From Claveliimonas intestinigallinarum (GTDB lineage: Bacteria; Bacillota; Clostridia; Lachnospirales; Lachnospiraceae): a DNA stretch of 64,000 bases. The notes below the pieces were generated by a model. It saw only the letters and a list, made by a program, of their open reading frames with translations. It made no database searches and was not told the DNA's origin. The stretch spans positions 1 to 64,000 of the forward strand of contig DXED01000041.1 of the NCBI GenBank assembly GCA_019115145.1. The letters run 5' to 3'. Of the stretch, positions 1-8,553 are shown in pieces. The translations under genes were made by a program, and so were the position numbers. The number at the start of each line of letters is the position of its first letter. Positions within the stretch are counted from its first letter, which is position 1.

Positions 1-75
1 TAAGGGAAAGGCAGGACAAAAAATCAGGATGCTTTTTTATCCTTTATAAGAAAATATGGGAGTTGGCATTTTGGC

Positions 76-112
76 AAAAAGAGTGGTGCTGGAGCTAGGG
101 CTCCAGCACCAC
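76..112 (-). terminator. Terminator of the tRNA-Leu transcript
   Basis: On the minus strand a perfect 13-bp inverted repeat (arms 100-112 and 83-95, 4-nt loop) is followed by a run of five T (76-80 on the plus strand reads aaaaa). This is the usual form of an intrinsic terminator. It lies about 50 bp downstream of tRNA-Leu. Confidence 0.6.
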
Positions 113-127
113 CTTTGTCTACAGTCT

Positions 128-160
128 GAGCTCTTCAGCCAGAAGCTGAAGAGCTTTTTT
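128..160 (+). terminator. Intrinsic terminator for plus-strand transcription entering from the left
   Basis: The hairpin arms gctcttcagc and gctgaagagc are followed directly by six T (155-160). It would end a plus-strand transcript from the gene lying left of the window. Bases 1-3 read TAA and could be that gene's stop, but this cannot be proven here. It sits between tRNA-Leu and the oppositely oriented terminator at 76-112. Confidence 0.65.
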
Positions 161-162
161 CC

Positions 163-242
163 TGCCGCTGATGGGACTCGAACCCATATGGTTTCCCGTA
201 CGATTTTGAGTCGTATGCGTCTGCCAATTCCGCCACAGCGGC
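163..242 (-). tRNA. tRNA-Leu (anticodon CAA)
   Basis: The minus strand folds as a cloverleaf. The 7-bp acceptor stem is GCCGCTG/CAGCGGC with discriminator A. The anticodon stem is TACGA/TCGTA with loop CTCAAAA, so the anticodon is CAA, reading UUG. There is an 11-nt class II variable arm, and the T-arm is ATGGG-TTCGAGT-CCCAT. The long variable arm and A73 fit leucine identity. The 3' CCA is not encoded. Length is 80 nt, at the short end for tRNA-Leu. Confidence 0.95.
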
Positions 243-329
243 GCACATAACAGGGTCCTGGGCGCACCAAGACTGGAATAAATTATATCATATGGAAAAC
301 AGGATTACAATCATTTTTTGAGTTATGCC

Positions 330-358
330 TTTCAAAAAATGTCAGTTTGTTGTATAGT
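330..358 (+). promoter_or_regulatory. Probable sigma-A promoter of polA
   Basis: TTTCAA (330-335) and TATAGT (353-358) are separated by 17 bp, about 55 bp before the polA start. The -10 is good and the -35 is a weak match. The short plus-strand gap between the tRNA and polA supports a promoter here. Confidence 0.5.
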
Positions 359-412
359 AAATAGCAGCAGCGTCTGAATAGACAGGGGCTGACAGAAAAA
401 TGGAGAGAAAGA

Positions 413-3028
413 ATGGCTGAAAAGATAGTATTGATTGATGGACACAGTATATTGAACCGGGCATTTTTCGGACTCCCGGATCTGACTAACGCCGAGGGGC
501 TCCACACAAATGCCATCTACGGCTTCCTCAACATTATGCTGAAGATACTGGAGGAGGAGAAGCCGGAATATCTGACTGTGGCATTTGACGTACACGCCCC
601 CACCTTCCGCCACGAGATGTACGCGGACTACAAGGGGACGAGAAAGCCCATGGCAGAGGAGCTGCGCCAGCAGGTGCCGGTGATGAAGGAGGTTCTGACG
701 GCTATGGGCATCCGGATCATCGAAAAGGCTGGCCTGGAGGCGGACGACCTGCTGGGCACCATCGCGGGAAGATGCGAGGCCTCGGGGATGGAAGTCTCCG
801 TCATCAGCGGGGACAGGGACCTTCTGCAGCTTGCCACGGACCACACCAAGATCCGCATCCCCAAGACGAAAAGAGGGGGAACACAGATCGAGGACTACTA
901 CGCGGCGGACGTGAAGGAGAAGTACGGCGTGACGCCCCATGAGTTTATCGACATGAAGGCCCTGATGGGGGATACCTCTGACAATATTCCGGGAGTTCCC
1001 AGCATTGGCGAGAAGACGGCGGCCAAGATCATAGCGGAGTATCATTCCATAGAAAACGCCTATGAGCACGTGGATGAGCTGAAGCCTCCCAGAGCTTCCA
1101 GAGCTCTGAAGGAGCACTGGGACATGGCGGTCATGAGCAAGACTCTGGCTACTATCTGTGTGGACGCGGATATAGACTATGACATTGAGGGGGCAAGGCT
1201 GGGAAATATTTTTACCGAGCAGGCCTATCCTCTTTTCCAGCGGCTTCAGTTCAAGAACCTTCTCGGCAGATTTGAGGTGGAAGGGCCCAAAAATGAGGTG
1301 GAAGATCACTTTCGTATAATATCCTCCAGAGCCGAGGCCGAAACCGTCTTTGAAAGGGCACGGAAGGCGGAAAGAGTGGGAGCCGCCATCCTGAAGAATA
1401 CAGCGGATGTGCCGCCTCTTTTTGCCTCCCAGGTGAAGGCCGGGGGCGCGGCGCTGTGCTTCGGGGAGGAGGAGATCTACTGCATCTGTGCCGGGGAGGA
1501 GCTTGCGGCAAAGGAGATTCTGGAAAAGCTGGGACAGACGGCGGCCGGGGCCGGCTGCTTTGCCATCTTTGGGCTGAAGGAGGCCATGGCCAGCTTTACG
1601 CCGGGCCGGCAGGACAACTGCTTTGACGGGATCATAGCGGCCTACCTTCTCAATCCCTTAAAAAGTGACTACACCTTTGAGGATGTGGCCAGGGAGCAGC
1701 TCTCCCTTCTCCTGGACGAGAAGCGGGAGGATGAGGCTCGGGCCTGCTACGAGGCCTACTGTGCCTGGAAATCCCAGCCCATCCTTGCGGATAAGCTTGA
1801 GGAGGCGGGGATGCTCCGGCTCTTTGAGGAGATAGAGATGCCTCTTGTGTTTACCCTGTTCGACATGGAGAGGAACGGAGTGAAGGTGGAGGCAGCCGAG
1901 CTGAAGGACTACGGCGACAGGCTGGCCGTCCAGATCGAAAAGCTGGAGCAGGAGATCTACCAGGAGTCCGGGGAGGTGTTCAACATCAACTCTCCCAAGC
2001 AGCTGGGTGTGATCCTCTTTGAGAAGATGGGGCTGAAGGGCGGAAAGAAGACCAAGACCGGCTACTCCACGGCGGCGGACGTGCTGGAGAAGCTGGCGCC
2101 GGATTATCCCTTTGTGGCGAAGATCCTGGAGTACCGACAGCTGGCTAAGCTGAAATCCACCTACGCAGACGGGCTTGCCGTCTTCATAGGGGAGGACGGC
2201 AGGATACACGGAAAGTTCAACCAGACCATCACTGCCACGGGAAGGATCAGCAGCACAGAACCCAACCTGCAGAACATCCCGGTGCGGATGGAGCTGGGCA
2301 GGCTGATCCGGAAGGTGTTCGTGCCCGAGGAGGGCTATGTGTTTGTGGACGCGGACTACTCTCAGATCGAGCTGAGAGTCCTGGCCCACTGTTCCGGCGA
2401 CCAGCAGCTCATAGAGGCCTACCGGGAGGAGAAGGACATCCACCGGATTACAGCTTCCCAGGTGTTCCACACACCCTTTGACCAGGTGACGGACCTGCAG
2501 CGCCGGAACGCCAAGGCGGTCAACTTCGGTATCGTCTACGGTATCAGCTCCTTTGGGCTGAGCCAGGACCTGAGCATCACGAGGAAAGAGGCAGCCCAGT
2601 ATATAGAACAGTACTTCAAGACCTACCCGGGCATCAAGGTGTTCCTGGACAACGCGGTGGCCCAGGCAAAGGAGAAGGGCTATGTGACCACTCTCTTTGG
2701 CAGGAGGCGCCCGGTTCCGGAGCTCTCCTCCAGCAATTTCGCTCAGCGCTCCTTCGGAGAGCGGGTGGCCATGAACTCCCCCATCCAGGGGACGGCGGCA
2801 GACATCATGAAGATCGCCATGATCGGTGTGGAGAGGCAGCTGAAGGAGAGGGGCATGCGCTCCCGGCTTGTGCTGCAGGTCCACGACGAGCTCCTGGTGG
2901 AGGCCTGGGAGCCTGAGGTAGAGGAAGTCAGGAAGATACTGAAGGATGAAATGGAGCATGCGGCGTCCCTGGAGGTGCCGCTGGAGGTAGATATGCACAC
3001 CGGCATGAGCTGGTATGAAGCAAAATAG
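413..3028 (+). CDS. polA: DNA polymerase I
   Basis: 871 aa, normal length for bacterial Pol I, which fills gaps and removes RNA primers. The N-terminal ~290 residues form the 5'-3' exonuclease; GDTSDNIPGVPSIG (about residues 186-199) is its helix-hairpin-helix region. Residues ~300-460 match the position of the 3'-5' exonuclease, but I do not see the acidic DxE pair needed for proofreading, so that domain looks inactive, as in Bacillus Pol I. The polymerase domain has motif A DADYSQIELR (~646), motif B RRNAKAVNFGIVYG (~697) and motif C QVHDELL (~822). The ATG is preceded by GGAGAGAAAG. coaE follows 12 bp later, probably in the same operon. Confidence 0.98.
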   Translation: MAEKIVLIDGHSILNRAFFGLPDLTNAEGLHTNAIYGFLNIMLKILEEEKPEYLTVAFDVHAPTFRHEMYADYKGTRKPMAEELRQQVPVMKEVLTAMGIRIIEKAGLEADDLLGTIAGRCEASGMEVSVISGDRDLLQLATDHTKIRIPKTKRGGTQIEDYYAADVKEKYGVTPHEFIDMKALMGDTSDNIPGVPSIGEKTAAKIIAEYHSIENAYEHVDELKPPRASRALKEHWDMAVMSKTLATICVDADIDYDIEGARLGNIFTEQAYPLFQRLQFKNLLGRFEVEGPKNEVEDHFRIISSRAEAETVFERARKAERVGAAILKNTADVPPLFASQVKAGGAALCFGEEEIYCICAGEELAAKEILEKLGQTAAGAGCFAIFGLKEAMASFTPGRQDNCFDGIIAAYLLNPLKSDYTFEDVAREQLSLLLDEKREDEARACYEAYCAWKSQPILADKLEEAGMLRLFEEIEMPLVFTLFDMERNGVKVEAAELKDYGDRLAVQIEKLEQEIYQESGEVFNINSPKQLGVILFEKMGLKGGKKTKTGYSTAADVLEKLAPDYPFVAKILEYRQLAKLKSTYADGLAVFIGEDGRIHGKFNQTITATGRISSTEPNLQNIPVRMELGRLIRKVFVPEEGYVFVDADYSQIELRVLAHCSGDQQLIEAYREEKDIHRITASQVFHTPFDQVTDLQRRNAKAVNFGIVYGISSFGLSQDLSITRKEAAQYIEQYFKTYPGIKVFLDNAVAQAKEKGYVTTLFGRRRPVPELSSSNFAQRSFGERVAMNSPIQGTAADIMKIAMIGVERQLKERGMRSRLVLQVHDELLVEAWEPEVEEVRKILKDEMEHAASLEVPLEVDMHTGMSWYEAK

Positions 3029-3040
3029 GAGTGACAGAAG

Positions 3041-3652
3041 ATGAAGATCATAGGAATTACCGGGGGGATCGGATCAGGAAAAAGCCAGGTGCTCACGTAC
3101 CTGGAGAAGACTTATGGTGCCGCCTGCTGTCAGGCGGACCAGGTGGCAAAGAGGCTCCAGAAAAAGGGCACGAAGTGCTATAGAAGGATCGTGGATCACT
3201 TTGGAGAGGGCATACTGGACGGGGAGGGCAGGCTGGACCGGGCCGCGCTGGGGAACATTGTCTTTTCCAACAAGGCCCAGCTGCGCATCCTGAACGAGAT
3301 CGTGCACCCTGCGGTGAAGGAGAAGATCCGGGAGATCATCCGGAAGGAGGAAAAGAAGGGAACTTCTGTCTTTGTTCTGGAGGCGGCGCTTTTTATAGAA
3401 GAAAATTATAATGCCATGTGCGATGAAGTGTGGTATATTTATGCAGATGAGGAGACGAGAAAAAGGCGTCTGACAGCCTCCCGGGGCTACAGTGAGGAGA
3501 AGATCGAAGGGATCTTTGCCTCCCAGATGTCCTCCTCGGACTTCTTTGCGGGCTGTGACAGGGCCATCGACAACTGCAACTCCTTCCAGGAGGCCTGCGG
3601 TGAGATCGACGATGTCATGGCGCAGCTTGGCATTAAAAAAATACATGAATAA
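3041..3652 (+). CDS. coaE: Dephospho-CoA kinase
   Basis: 203 aa, standard for CoaE, which phosphorylates the ribose 3'-OH of dephospho-CoA in the last step of coenzyme A synthesis. The N-terminus MKIIGITGGIGSGKS holds the P-loop (GGIGSGKS). ADQVAKRL (about 30-37) fits the substrate-binding region and EAALFIEENY the core P-loop kinase fold. AGGAG lies about 10 nt before the ATG. polA-coaE adjacency is common in Firmicutes. The next gene starts 22 bp downstream, so co-transcription is likely. Confidence 0.96.
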   Translation: MKIIGITGGIGSGKSQVLTYLEKTYGAACCQADQVAKRLQKKGTKCYRRIVDHFGEGILDGEGRLDRAALGNIVFSNKAQLRILNEIVHPAVKEKIREIIRKEEKKGTSVFVLEAALFIEENYNAMCDEVWYIYADEETRKRRLTASRGYSEEKIEGIFASQMSSSDFFAGCDRAIDNCNSFQEACGEIDDVMAQLGIKKIHE

Positions 3653-3674
3653 CAGGCAGGAGAGATGACAGACA

Positions 3675-4472
3675 ATGAGACTATGCAGCATAGCAAGCGG
3701 CAGCAGCGGCAACTGCATTTATGTGGGCAGCGATCACACCCACCTTCTGGTGGACACCGGCATCAGCAAAAAGAGGATCGATGAGGGGCTCCACACCCTG
3801 GGCATCAAAGGGGAGGAGCTGTCCGGCATCCTGATCACCCACGAGCATTCGGATCACATCCAGGGGCTTGGGGTGTTCAGCAGAAAGTATGGAATTCCGG
3901 TGTACGCCACAAAGGGAACGCTGAAGGGCATCATGGAGTACAGAAGTCTTGGAAAGATGCCTGAGGGGCTGCTCCACGAGATACAGACAGACACGGATTT
4001 CCTTCTGGGAGACCTCTGTGTCCACCCCTTTGCCATATCCCACGACGCCTACGAGCCGTCCGGATACCGGATCGCCTGCGGGGAGAAGTCGGTGGCGGTG
4101 GCTACGGACCTGGGGATATACGACGAGTACACGGTGGAGAACCTGAAAAATCTGGACGCGGTGCTTTTGGAGGCCAACCACGATATACATATGCTGGAGG
4201 TGGGCCCCTACCCCTATCCGCTGAAGCGCCGGGTCATGGGGGATAAGGGACATCTCTCAAATGAATTGTCAGGACAGCTTCTCTGTGATATACTGCACGA
4301 TAAGCTGCAGCATGTCATACTGGGACATCTGAGCAAGGAAAATAACTATGCGGAGCTGGCCTACGAGACAGTGAAGCTGGAGGTGACGGTGGGGGACAAC
4401 CCCTATAAAGGGGAGGACATTCCCATCATGGTCGCCGGGCGTGACGCTGTGTCAGAGGCAGTGACAGTGTAA
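3675..4472 (+). CDS. YycJ/WalJ-like metallo-beta-lactamase-fold hydrolase
   Basis: 265 aa. The sequence has the MBL-fold signature THEHSDH (about residues 55-61), an upstream DTG, and later conserved His/Asp residues (ISHDAYEPSGY, ATDLG, EANHD, LGHLSKENN). The start SIASGSSGNC is typical of the YycJ/WalJ branch, two-metal nucleases or phosphodiesterases, which in Bacillus sit in the walRK operon. No walRK genes are near here. The substrate is unknown; a DNA repair or cell-wall-linked role has been proposed for relatives. An AGGAGAG box precedes the ATG. Confidence 0.88.
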   Translation: MRLCSIASGSSGNCIYVGSDHTHLLVDTGISKKRIDEGLHTLGIKGEELSGILITHEHSDHIQGLGVFSRKYGIPVYATKGTLKGIMEYRSLGKMPEGLLHEIQTDTDFLLGDLCVHPFAISHDAYEPSGYRIACGEKSVAVATDLGIYDEYTVENLKNLDAVLLEANHDIHMLEVGPYPYPLKRRVMGDKGHLSNELSGQLLCDILHDKLQHVILGHLSKENNYAELAYETVKLEVTVGDNPYKGEDIPIMVAGRDAVSEAVTV

Positions 4473-4498
4473 GAGACTAAGGTATGGAGGACAGAAGA

Positions 4499-4771
4499 AT
4501 GAGAAAATGTATTATCACAGTTGTGGGAAAAGACCAGGTTGGCATCATTGCGAAGGTGTGCAACTACCTTGCGGAGGCGAACATCAACGTTCTGGACATC
4601 TCCCAGACCATCGTGGACGGGTACTTCAATATGATGATGGTGGTGGACGTGTCGGCGGCAGACAGGGATTTCTCCGTGTACGCGGAGGATCTGGACAAGC
4701 TGGGCGAGAGCATGGGCCTTAATATCCGTTGCCAGAGATCAGAGATATTTGAGAAGATGCACAGACTGTAA
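4499..4771 (+). CDS. ACT domain protein (UPF0237 family)
   Basis: 90 aa, a single ACT domain beginning MRKCIITVVGKDQVGIIAKV. ACT domains bind small ligands, mostly amino acids. I chose the ATG at 4499 rather than 4484 because GGAGGACAGAAG is then correctly spaced and the family begins at this point. It ends 16 bp before the UPF0210/PFL gene. These two families are frequently neighbours in Firmicutes and archaea, suggesting that the ACT protein senses a ligand for its partner. The ligand is not known. Confidence 0.9.
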   Translation: MRKCIITVVGKDQVGIIAKVCNYLAEANINVLDISQTIVDGYFNMMMVVDVSAADRDFSVYAEDLDKLGESMGLNIRCQRSEIFEKMHRL

Positions 4772-4787
4772 GAAAGGACACCGGACT

Positions 4788-6152
4788 ATGATCAATATAT
4801 ACGAAGTAAACGAGACAAATCAGATGATAGAGGAGGAAAATCTGGACGTCCGCACTATCACCCTTGGCATCAGCCTTCTGGACTGCGTTGACACAGATTT
4901 GGACAGACTCAACGAGAAGATCTATAAAAAGATCACCACGCTGGCGGAAAATCTCGTGTCCACCGGGGAGGAGATCGAGAAGGAGTTCGGCATCCCCATT
5001 GTCAACAAGCGGATCTCTGTGACTCCCATCGCGCTTGTGGGGGCTTCCGCCTGCAAGAGCCCGGAGGACTTTGTGACCATTGCAAAGACTCTGGACCGGG
5101 CAGCCCTGAAGGTGGGCGTGAATTTCATCGGCGGCTACTCCGCCCTTGTGTCCAAGGCCATGACAAAGAGCGACGAGGTTCTGATCCGCTCCATACCGGA
5201 GGCTCTGGCCTGCACGGAGAGAATCTGCAGCTCCGTCAATGTGGGCTCTACCCGCACAGGCATCAACATGGATGCGGTGCGCCTCTGCGGCCAGATCGTG
5301 AAGGCTACGGCTGAGGCCACAAAGGAGAGAGACTCTCTGGGGTGCGCCAAGCTGGTAGTGTTCTGTAACGCGCCGGATGACAACCCCTTCATGGCGGGAG
5401 CTTTTCTTGGAGTGACGGAGGGGGACGCAGTCATCAACGTGGGAGTCAGCGGCCCCGGCGTTGTGAAGCACGCCATCGAGAAGGTGAGAGGGAAGGGCTT
5501 TGAGGAGCTCTGCGAGACCATCAAGAAGACAGCCTTCAAGATCACCAGAGTGGGACAGCTTGTAGCCGGTGAGGCATCAAAGAGGATGGGGATCCCCTTT
5601 GGCATCATTGATCTGTCTCTGGCGCCTACACCGGCAGTGGGGGACAGCGTGGCTGAGATACTGGAGGAGATCGGCCTCTCCCAGGTGGGTGCGCCAGGCA
5701 CCACAGCGGCCCTTGCCATGCTCAACGACCAGGTGAAAAAGGGCGGCGTCATGGCATCCTCCTATGTGGGCGGATTAAGCGGAGCCTTCATACCGGTCAG
5801 CGAGGACAAGGGTATGATCGACGCGGTGCAGGCTGGAACGCTCACTATTGAGAAGCTGGAGGCCATGACCTGCGTCTGCTCCGTGGGACTGGATATGATT
5901 GCCATCCCCGGAAAGACAAGCGCGGCCACCATCTCCGGCATCATCGCGGACGAGATGGCTATCGGCATGGTGAACCAGAAGACGACGGCTGTGCGCCTGA
6001 TCCCGGTGATCGGAAAGGACGTAGGGGAGACTGCCCAGTTCGGCGGCCTTTTAGGCTACGCACCTATTATTCCGGTAAACGAGGCGGACTGCACTGCCTT
6101 TATCAGCAGACAGGGACGGATCCCCGCGCCCATACACAGCTTTAAGAACTAG
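4788..6152 (+). CDS. PFL family protein (UPF0210/DUF711)
   Basis: 454 aa. It matches the UPF0210/DUF711 family, which is distantly related to pyruvate formate-lyase and glycyl-radical folds: NLDVRTITLGISLLDC at the start, then Gly-rich blocks such as NVGVSGPGVVKHAIE and GLLGYAPIIPVN. Molecular function is unestablished. I chose ATG 4788 (MINIYEVNETN) because an upstream extension would overlap the ACT gene. It is probably translated with the ACT gene. No glycyl-radical loop was confidently recognised. Confidence 0.88.
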   Translation: MINIYEVNETNQMIEEENLDVRTITLGISLLDCVDTDLDRLNEKIYKKITTLAENLVSTGEEIEKEFGIPIVNKRISVTPIALVGASACKSPEDFVTIAKTLDRAALKVGVNFIGGYSALVSKAMTKSDEVLIRSIPEALACTERICSSVNVGSTRTGINMDAVRLCGQIVKATAEATKERDSLGCAKLVVFCNAPDDNPFMAGAFLGVTEGDAVINVGVSGPGVVKHAIEKVRGKGFEELCETIKKTAFKITRVGQLVAGEASKRMGIPFGIIDLSLAPTPAVGDSVAEILEEIGLSQVGAPGTTAALAMLNDQVKKGGVMASSYVGGLSGAFIPVSEDKGMIDAVQAGTLTIEKLEAMTCVCSVGLDMIAIPGKTSAATISGIIADEMAIGMVNQKTTAVRLIPVIGKDVGETAQFGGLLGYAPIIPVNEADCTAFISRQGRIPAPIHSFKN

Positions 6153-6206
6153 GCGGGTACACTCCCGCGGCGACAGCTCACAGAAGCAGAAAGGGAAGAA
6201 TTCAGT

Positions 6207-7064
6207 ATGAAGAAAGTGGCGGTCATGACAGACAGCAACAGCGGCATTACCCAGAAGGAGGCCCGTAAGCTGGGAATCCGGGTGGTGCCCATGCCGTTTT
6301 ATATTGACGGTGAATTATATTACGAGGATATCACGCTTACACAGAAGGAATTTTATGAGAAGCTCTCCGGGGACGCGGATATTTCCACCTCCCAGCCATC
6401 TCCGGCGGATGTGATGGAGATCTGGGAGGAGCTGCTGGACGAGTACGATGAGGTGGTCCACATTCCCATGTCCAGCGGGCTCTCCACCTCCTGCGAGACA
6501 GCCATGATGCTGGCCAAGGATTTTGACGGGAGGGTGTTTGTGGTGAACAACCAGCGCATCTCCGTCACTCAGCGCCAGGCGGTACTGGACGCTCTGGAGC
6601 TTGCGGCGGCCGGGCGGTCCGGCCAGGAGATCCATGACATACTGATGAGGGAAAAGCTGGAGGCCAGTATCTATATCACTGTGGACACCCTGAAGTATCT
6701 GAAAAAGGGCGGACGGGTGACGCCTGCGGCGGCGGCCCTGGGGACTGTGCTGAACCTGAAGCCGGTGCTCACCATCCAGGGGGAGAAGCTGGACGCCTTT
6801 GCCAAGGTGCGTGGGCTGAAGTCCGCGAAAAAGGTGATGAAGGAAGCCATGGAGAAAGATATCAAAGAGCGCTTCAGAGGAAAAAGGGTACACCTTGAGG
6901 CGGCCCACACCTGCACGGAAGAGGAGGCGGCCCAGTGGAAGAAGGAGCTGGAGGAATATTTCCCCGGCTATGACATCCACATGGATGCCCTCTCCCTGAG
7001 CGTTGCCTGCCATATCGGCCCGGGGGCCATGGCGGTGGCCTGCAGCAGGTACGTGGAATATTGA
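6207..7064 (+). CDS. DegV family fatty-acid-binding protein
   Basis: 285 aa, normal for DegV. The N-terminus VAVMTDSNSGITQKEARKLGIRVVPMPFYIDGELYYED is characteristic, as are TSQPSP (about 60-65) and the SGLSTSCETA loop. KYLKKGGRVTPAAAALGTVLNLKPVL marks the second domain. Family members bind a fatty acid; in Firmicutes the relatives called FakB present fatty acids to the kinase FakA for phosphorylation. No fakA is visible here. GGGAAG lies upstream of the ATG. Convergent with tmcAL. Confidence 0.93.
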   Translation: MKKVAVMTDSNSGITQKEARKLGIRVVPMPFYIDGELYYEDITLTQKEFYEKLSGDADISTSQPSPADVMEIWEELLDEYDEVVHIPMSSGLSTSCETAMMLAKDFDGRVFVVNNQRISVTQRQAVLDALELAAAGRSGQEIHDILMREKLEASIYITVDTLKYLKKGGRVTPAAAALGTVLNLKPVLTIQGEKLDAFAKVRGLKSAKKVMKEAMEKDIKERFRGKRVHLEAAHTCTEEEAAQWKKELEEYFPGYDIHMDALSLSVACHIGPGAMAVACSRYVEY

Positions 7065-7133
7065 TATAGGAAGCAAGGTATAGAACAGACCGGACAAAAA
7101 ACAGACGGGAACAAAAAATGAGGGCAGCAGGCG

Positions 7134-8414
7134 TCAGACGATGACGACCTGCTGTCTGTATTCAGAGACAAAGGCGCGATGAAATTTCTCCGTGACCACT
7201 GACTCGTACAGGTCCGCGGCCAGAATGTCCGCCCTGAGCATGTCCCCGGCAAGCCCGCTCCAGGCTTTTGCGCTCTGGCCGGTTCCAGCCCTGGACCCGG
7301 TGCGGGGCAGCTTTGTGACAAGAGGGATGGAGCTGCTCTTTTTTATGGCGCCAAGGAGGGAGGATGCGTCCTTTCGAAAGCCGAGAAGGCGGGCGTAGCC
7401 GCAGCCCCCCTCCCCCTGGAAGCGGGCCATGTCCTCCCCGGTGATGCCAAGGAGGATGTGGAGCAGGGCGCGGCTGATCCGGGAGTAGGTCATCTCCTTT
7501 GTCTTCAGGAGGCTGCAGAACTGGTCAAAGGAGAGAAAATCGTTCCGGCTTCCCATGATGCGGTTTGCCAGCTCCCGGCTGACGTCCGCATACCTGGTCA
7601 GGCTCTCCTTTGTCTCCTGAAGAAGCCGGTATTTGAGAAGCAGAGAAAGGTCGTCTGCCCACACAGGGTACCTTGCCCGGTACGTCTCCTGCAGGATCTG
7701 TGCGGAGGAGGGGGGCATCTGTCCCTCCGGGAGGGACAGGCCTGAAGCCGCGGAGGAGCAGCCTTCCTTTTCCAGCAGAAGCCGGCGGATGGCGGTGGCG
7801 GAGCTGTACCGGCCGGACAGCTCCTGGTCGTGATAGCCCGACTCCCGCCGCCGGATGGTGCAGAACTGAAGGGGGCTCCTCCGGCACAGGATGGCCTTGA
7901 TATATTCCACACCCAGGATGTTGTTGGGCTCCACCAGGACGCACCCGGCCTCCTCGTCTCCGAGAAAGGAGGAGAGGGCCTGCTGTCTGGCTCCTGGGAA
8001 GGAGAGGCCGCGGCGCAGCCCCTCTTTTAAAAGAGACTTGTAGGGCTCCGGTTCCAGGGCGGTGACCCGGGCGGCCTTCTCCAGAAGGCGGATGTCCCCG
8101 CACTCGCTCCCGAAGCAGACTGTGTCCACACATCCCAGGCGGTCCAGCAGGGAGATGGCGCCGGCGGCAAAGTATTCGGCGCTGCCGCAGGCACACCAGA
8201 GGGGCAGCTCGATGACAGCGGAGACGCCGGCCTCCAGGGCCATGCGGGCCCGCAGGTGCTTGGGCAGGAGGGCGGGGGCTCCCCGCTGCACGAAATCGCC
8301 GCTCATGACAGCGATCACAGCGTCCGCTTTGGTGGCTCTGACTGCCTCCTGCATATGGTATAGATGTCCGTTGTGAAAGGGATTGTACTCGGTGATCAGT
8401 CCGACAATTTTCAT
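7134..8414 (-). CDS. tmcAL: tRNA(Met) cytidine acetate ligase (TmcAL, formerly YlbM)
   Basis: 426 aa. The N-terminus MKIVGLITEYNPFHNGHLYH contains the HxGH nucleotidyltransferase motif (HNGH). Then come SGDFVQRGAPALL and VIELPLWCACGSAEYFA, typical of the family. TmcAL activates acetate with ATP and makes N4-acetylcytidine at the wobble base of elongator tRNA-Met. The start at 8414 has AGGAGAT just upstream. It is divergent from mgtE across a 140-bp gap and convergent with degV. Confidence 0.93.
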   Translation of the reverse strand: MKIVGLITEYNPFHNGHLYHMQEAVRATKADAVIAVMSGDFVQRGAPALLPKHLRARMALEAGVSAVIELPLWCACGSAEYFAAGAISLLDRLGCVDTVCFGSECGDIRLLEKAARVTALEPEPYKSLLKEGLRRGLSFPGARQQALSSFLGDEEAGCVLVEPNNILGVEYIKAILCRRSPLQFCTIRRRESGYHDQELSGRYSSATAIRRLLLEKEGCSSAASGLSLPEGQMPPSSAQILQETYRARYPVWADDLSLLLKYRLLQETKESLTRYADVSRELANRIMGSRNDFLSFDQFCSLLKTKEMTYSRISRALLHILLGITGEDMARFQGEGGCGYARLLGFRKDASSLLGAIKKSSSIPLVTKLPRTGSRAGTGQSAKAWSGLAGDMLRADILAADLYESVVTEKFHRAFVSEYRQQVVIV

Positions 8415-8553
8415 GGAAATCTCCTTGTATATCTTTTTGAAATTGATTATACTATATGAAGATGTTTACGGCAACCGCTGTAAATATGCCCTTTTTGCGC
8501 GCAATACGAAAAAGCGGCTGACAGAATAACGGCGAAGAGAAAGGAGGATACGT

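Noticed and set aside
332..1309. Long minus-strand frame opposite polA, and similar long frames opposite smc (21456-23078), mgtE and ppk1
   Set aside because: They mirror strongly biased GC-rich codon use of clear genes on the other strand and show His/Leu-rich sequence with no motif.
8415..8553. Possible Mg2+ riboswitch before mgtE
   Set aside because: The gap is only 139 bp and shows no M-box-like paired architecture that I can recognise.
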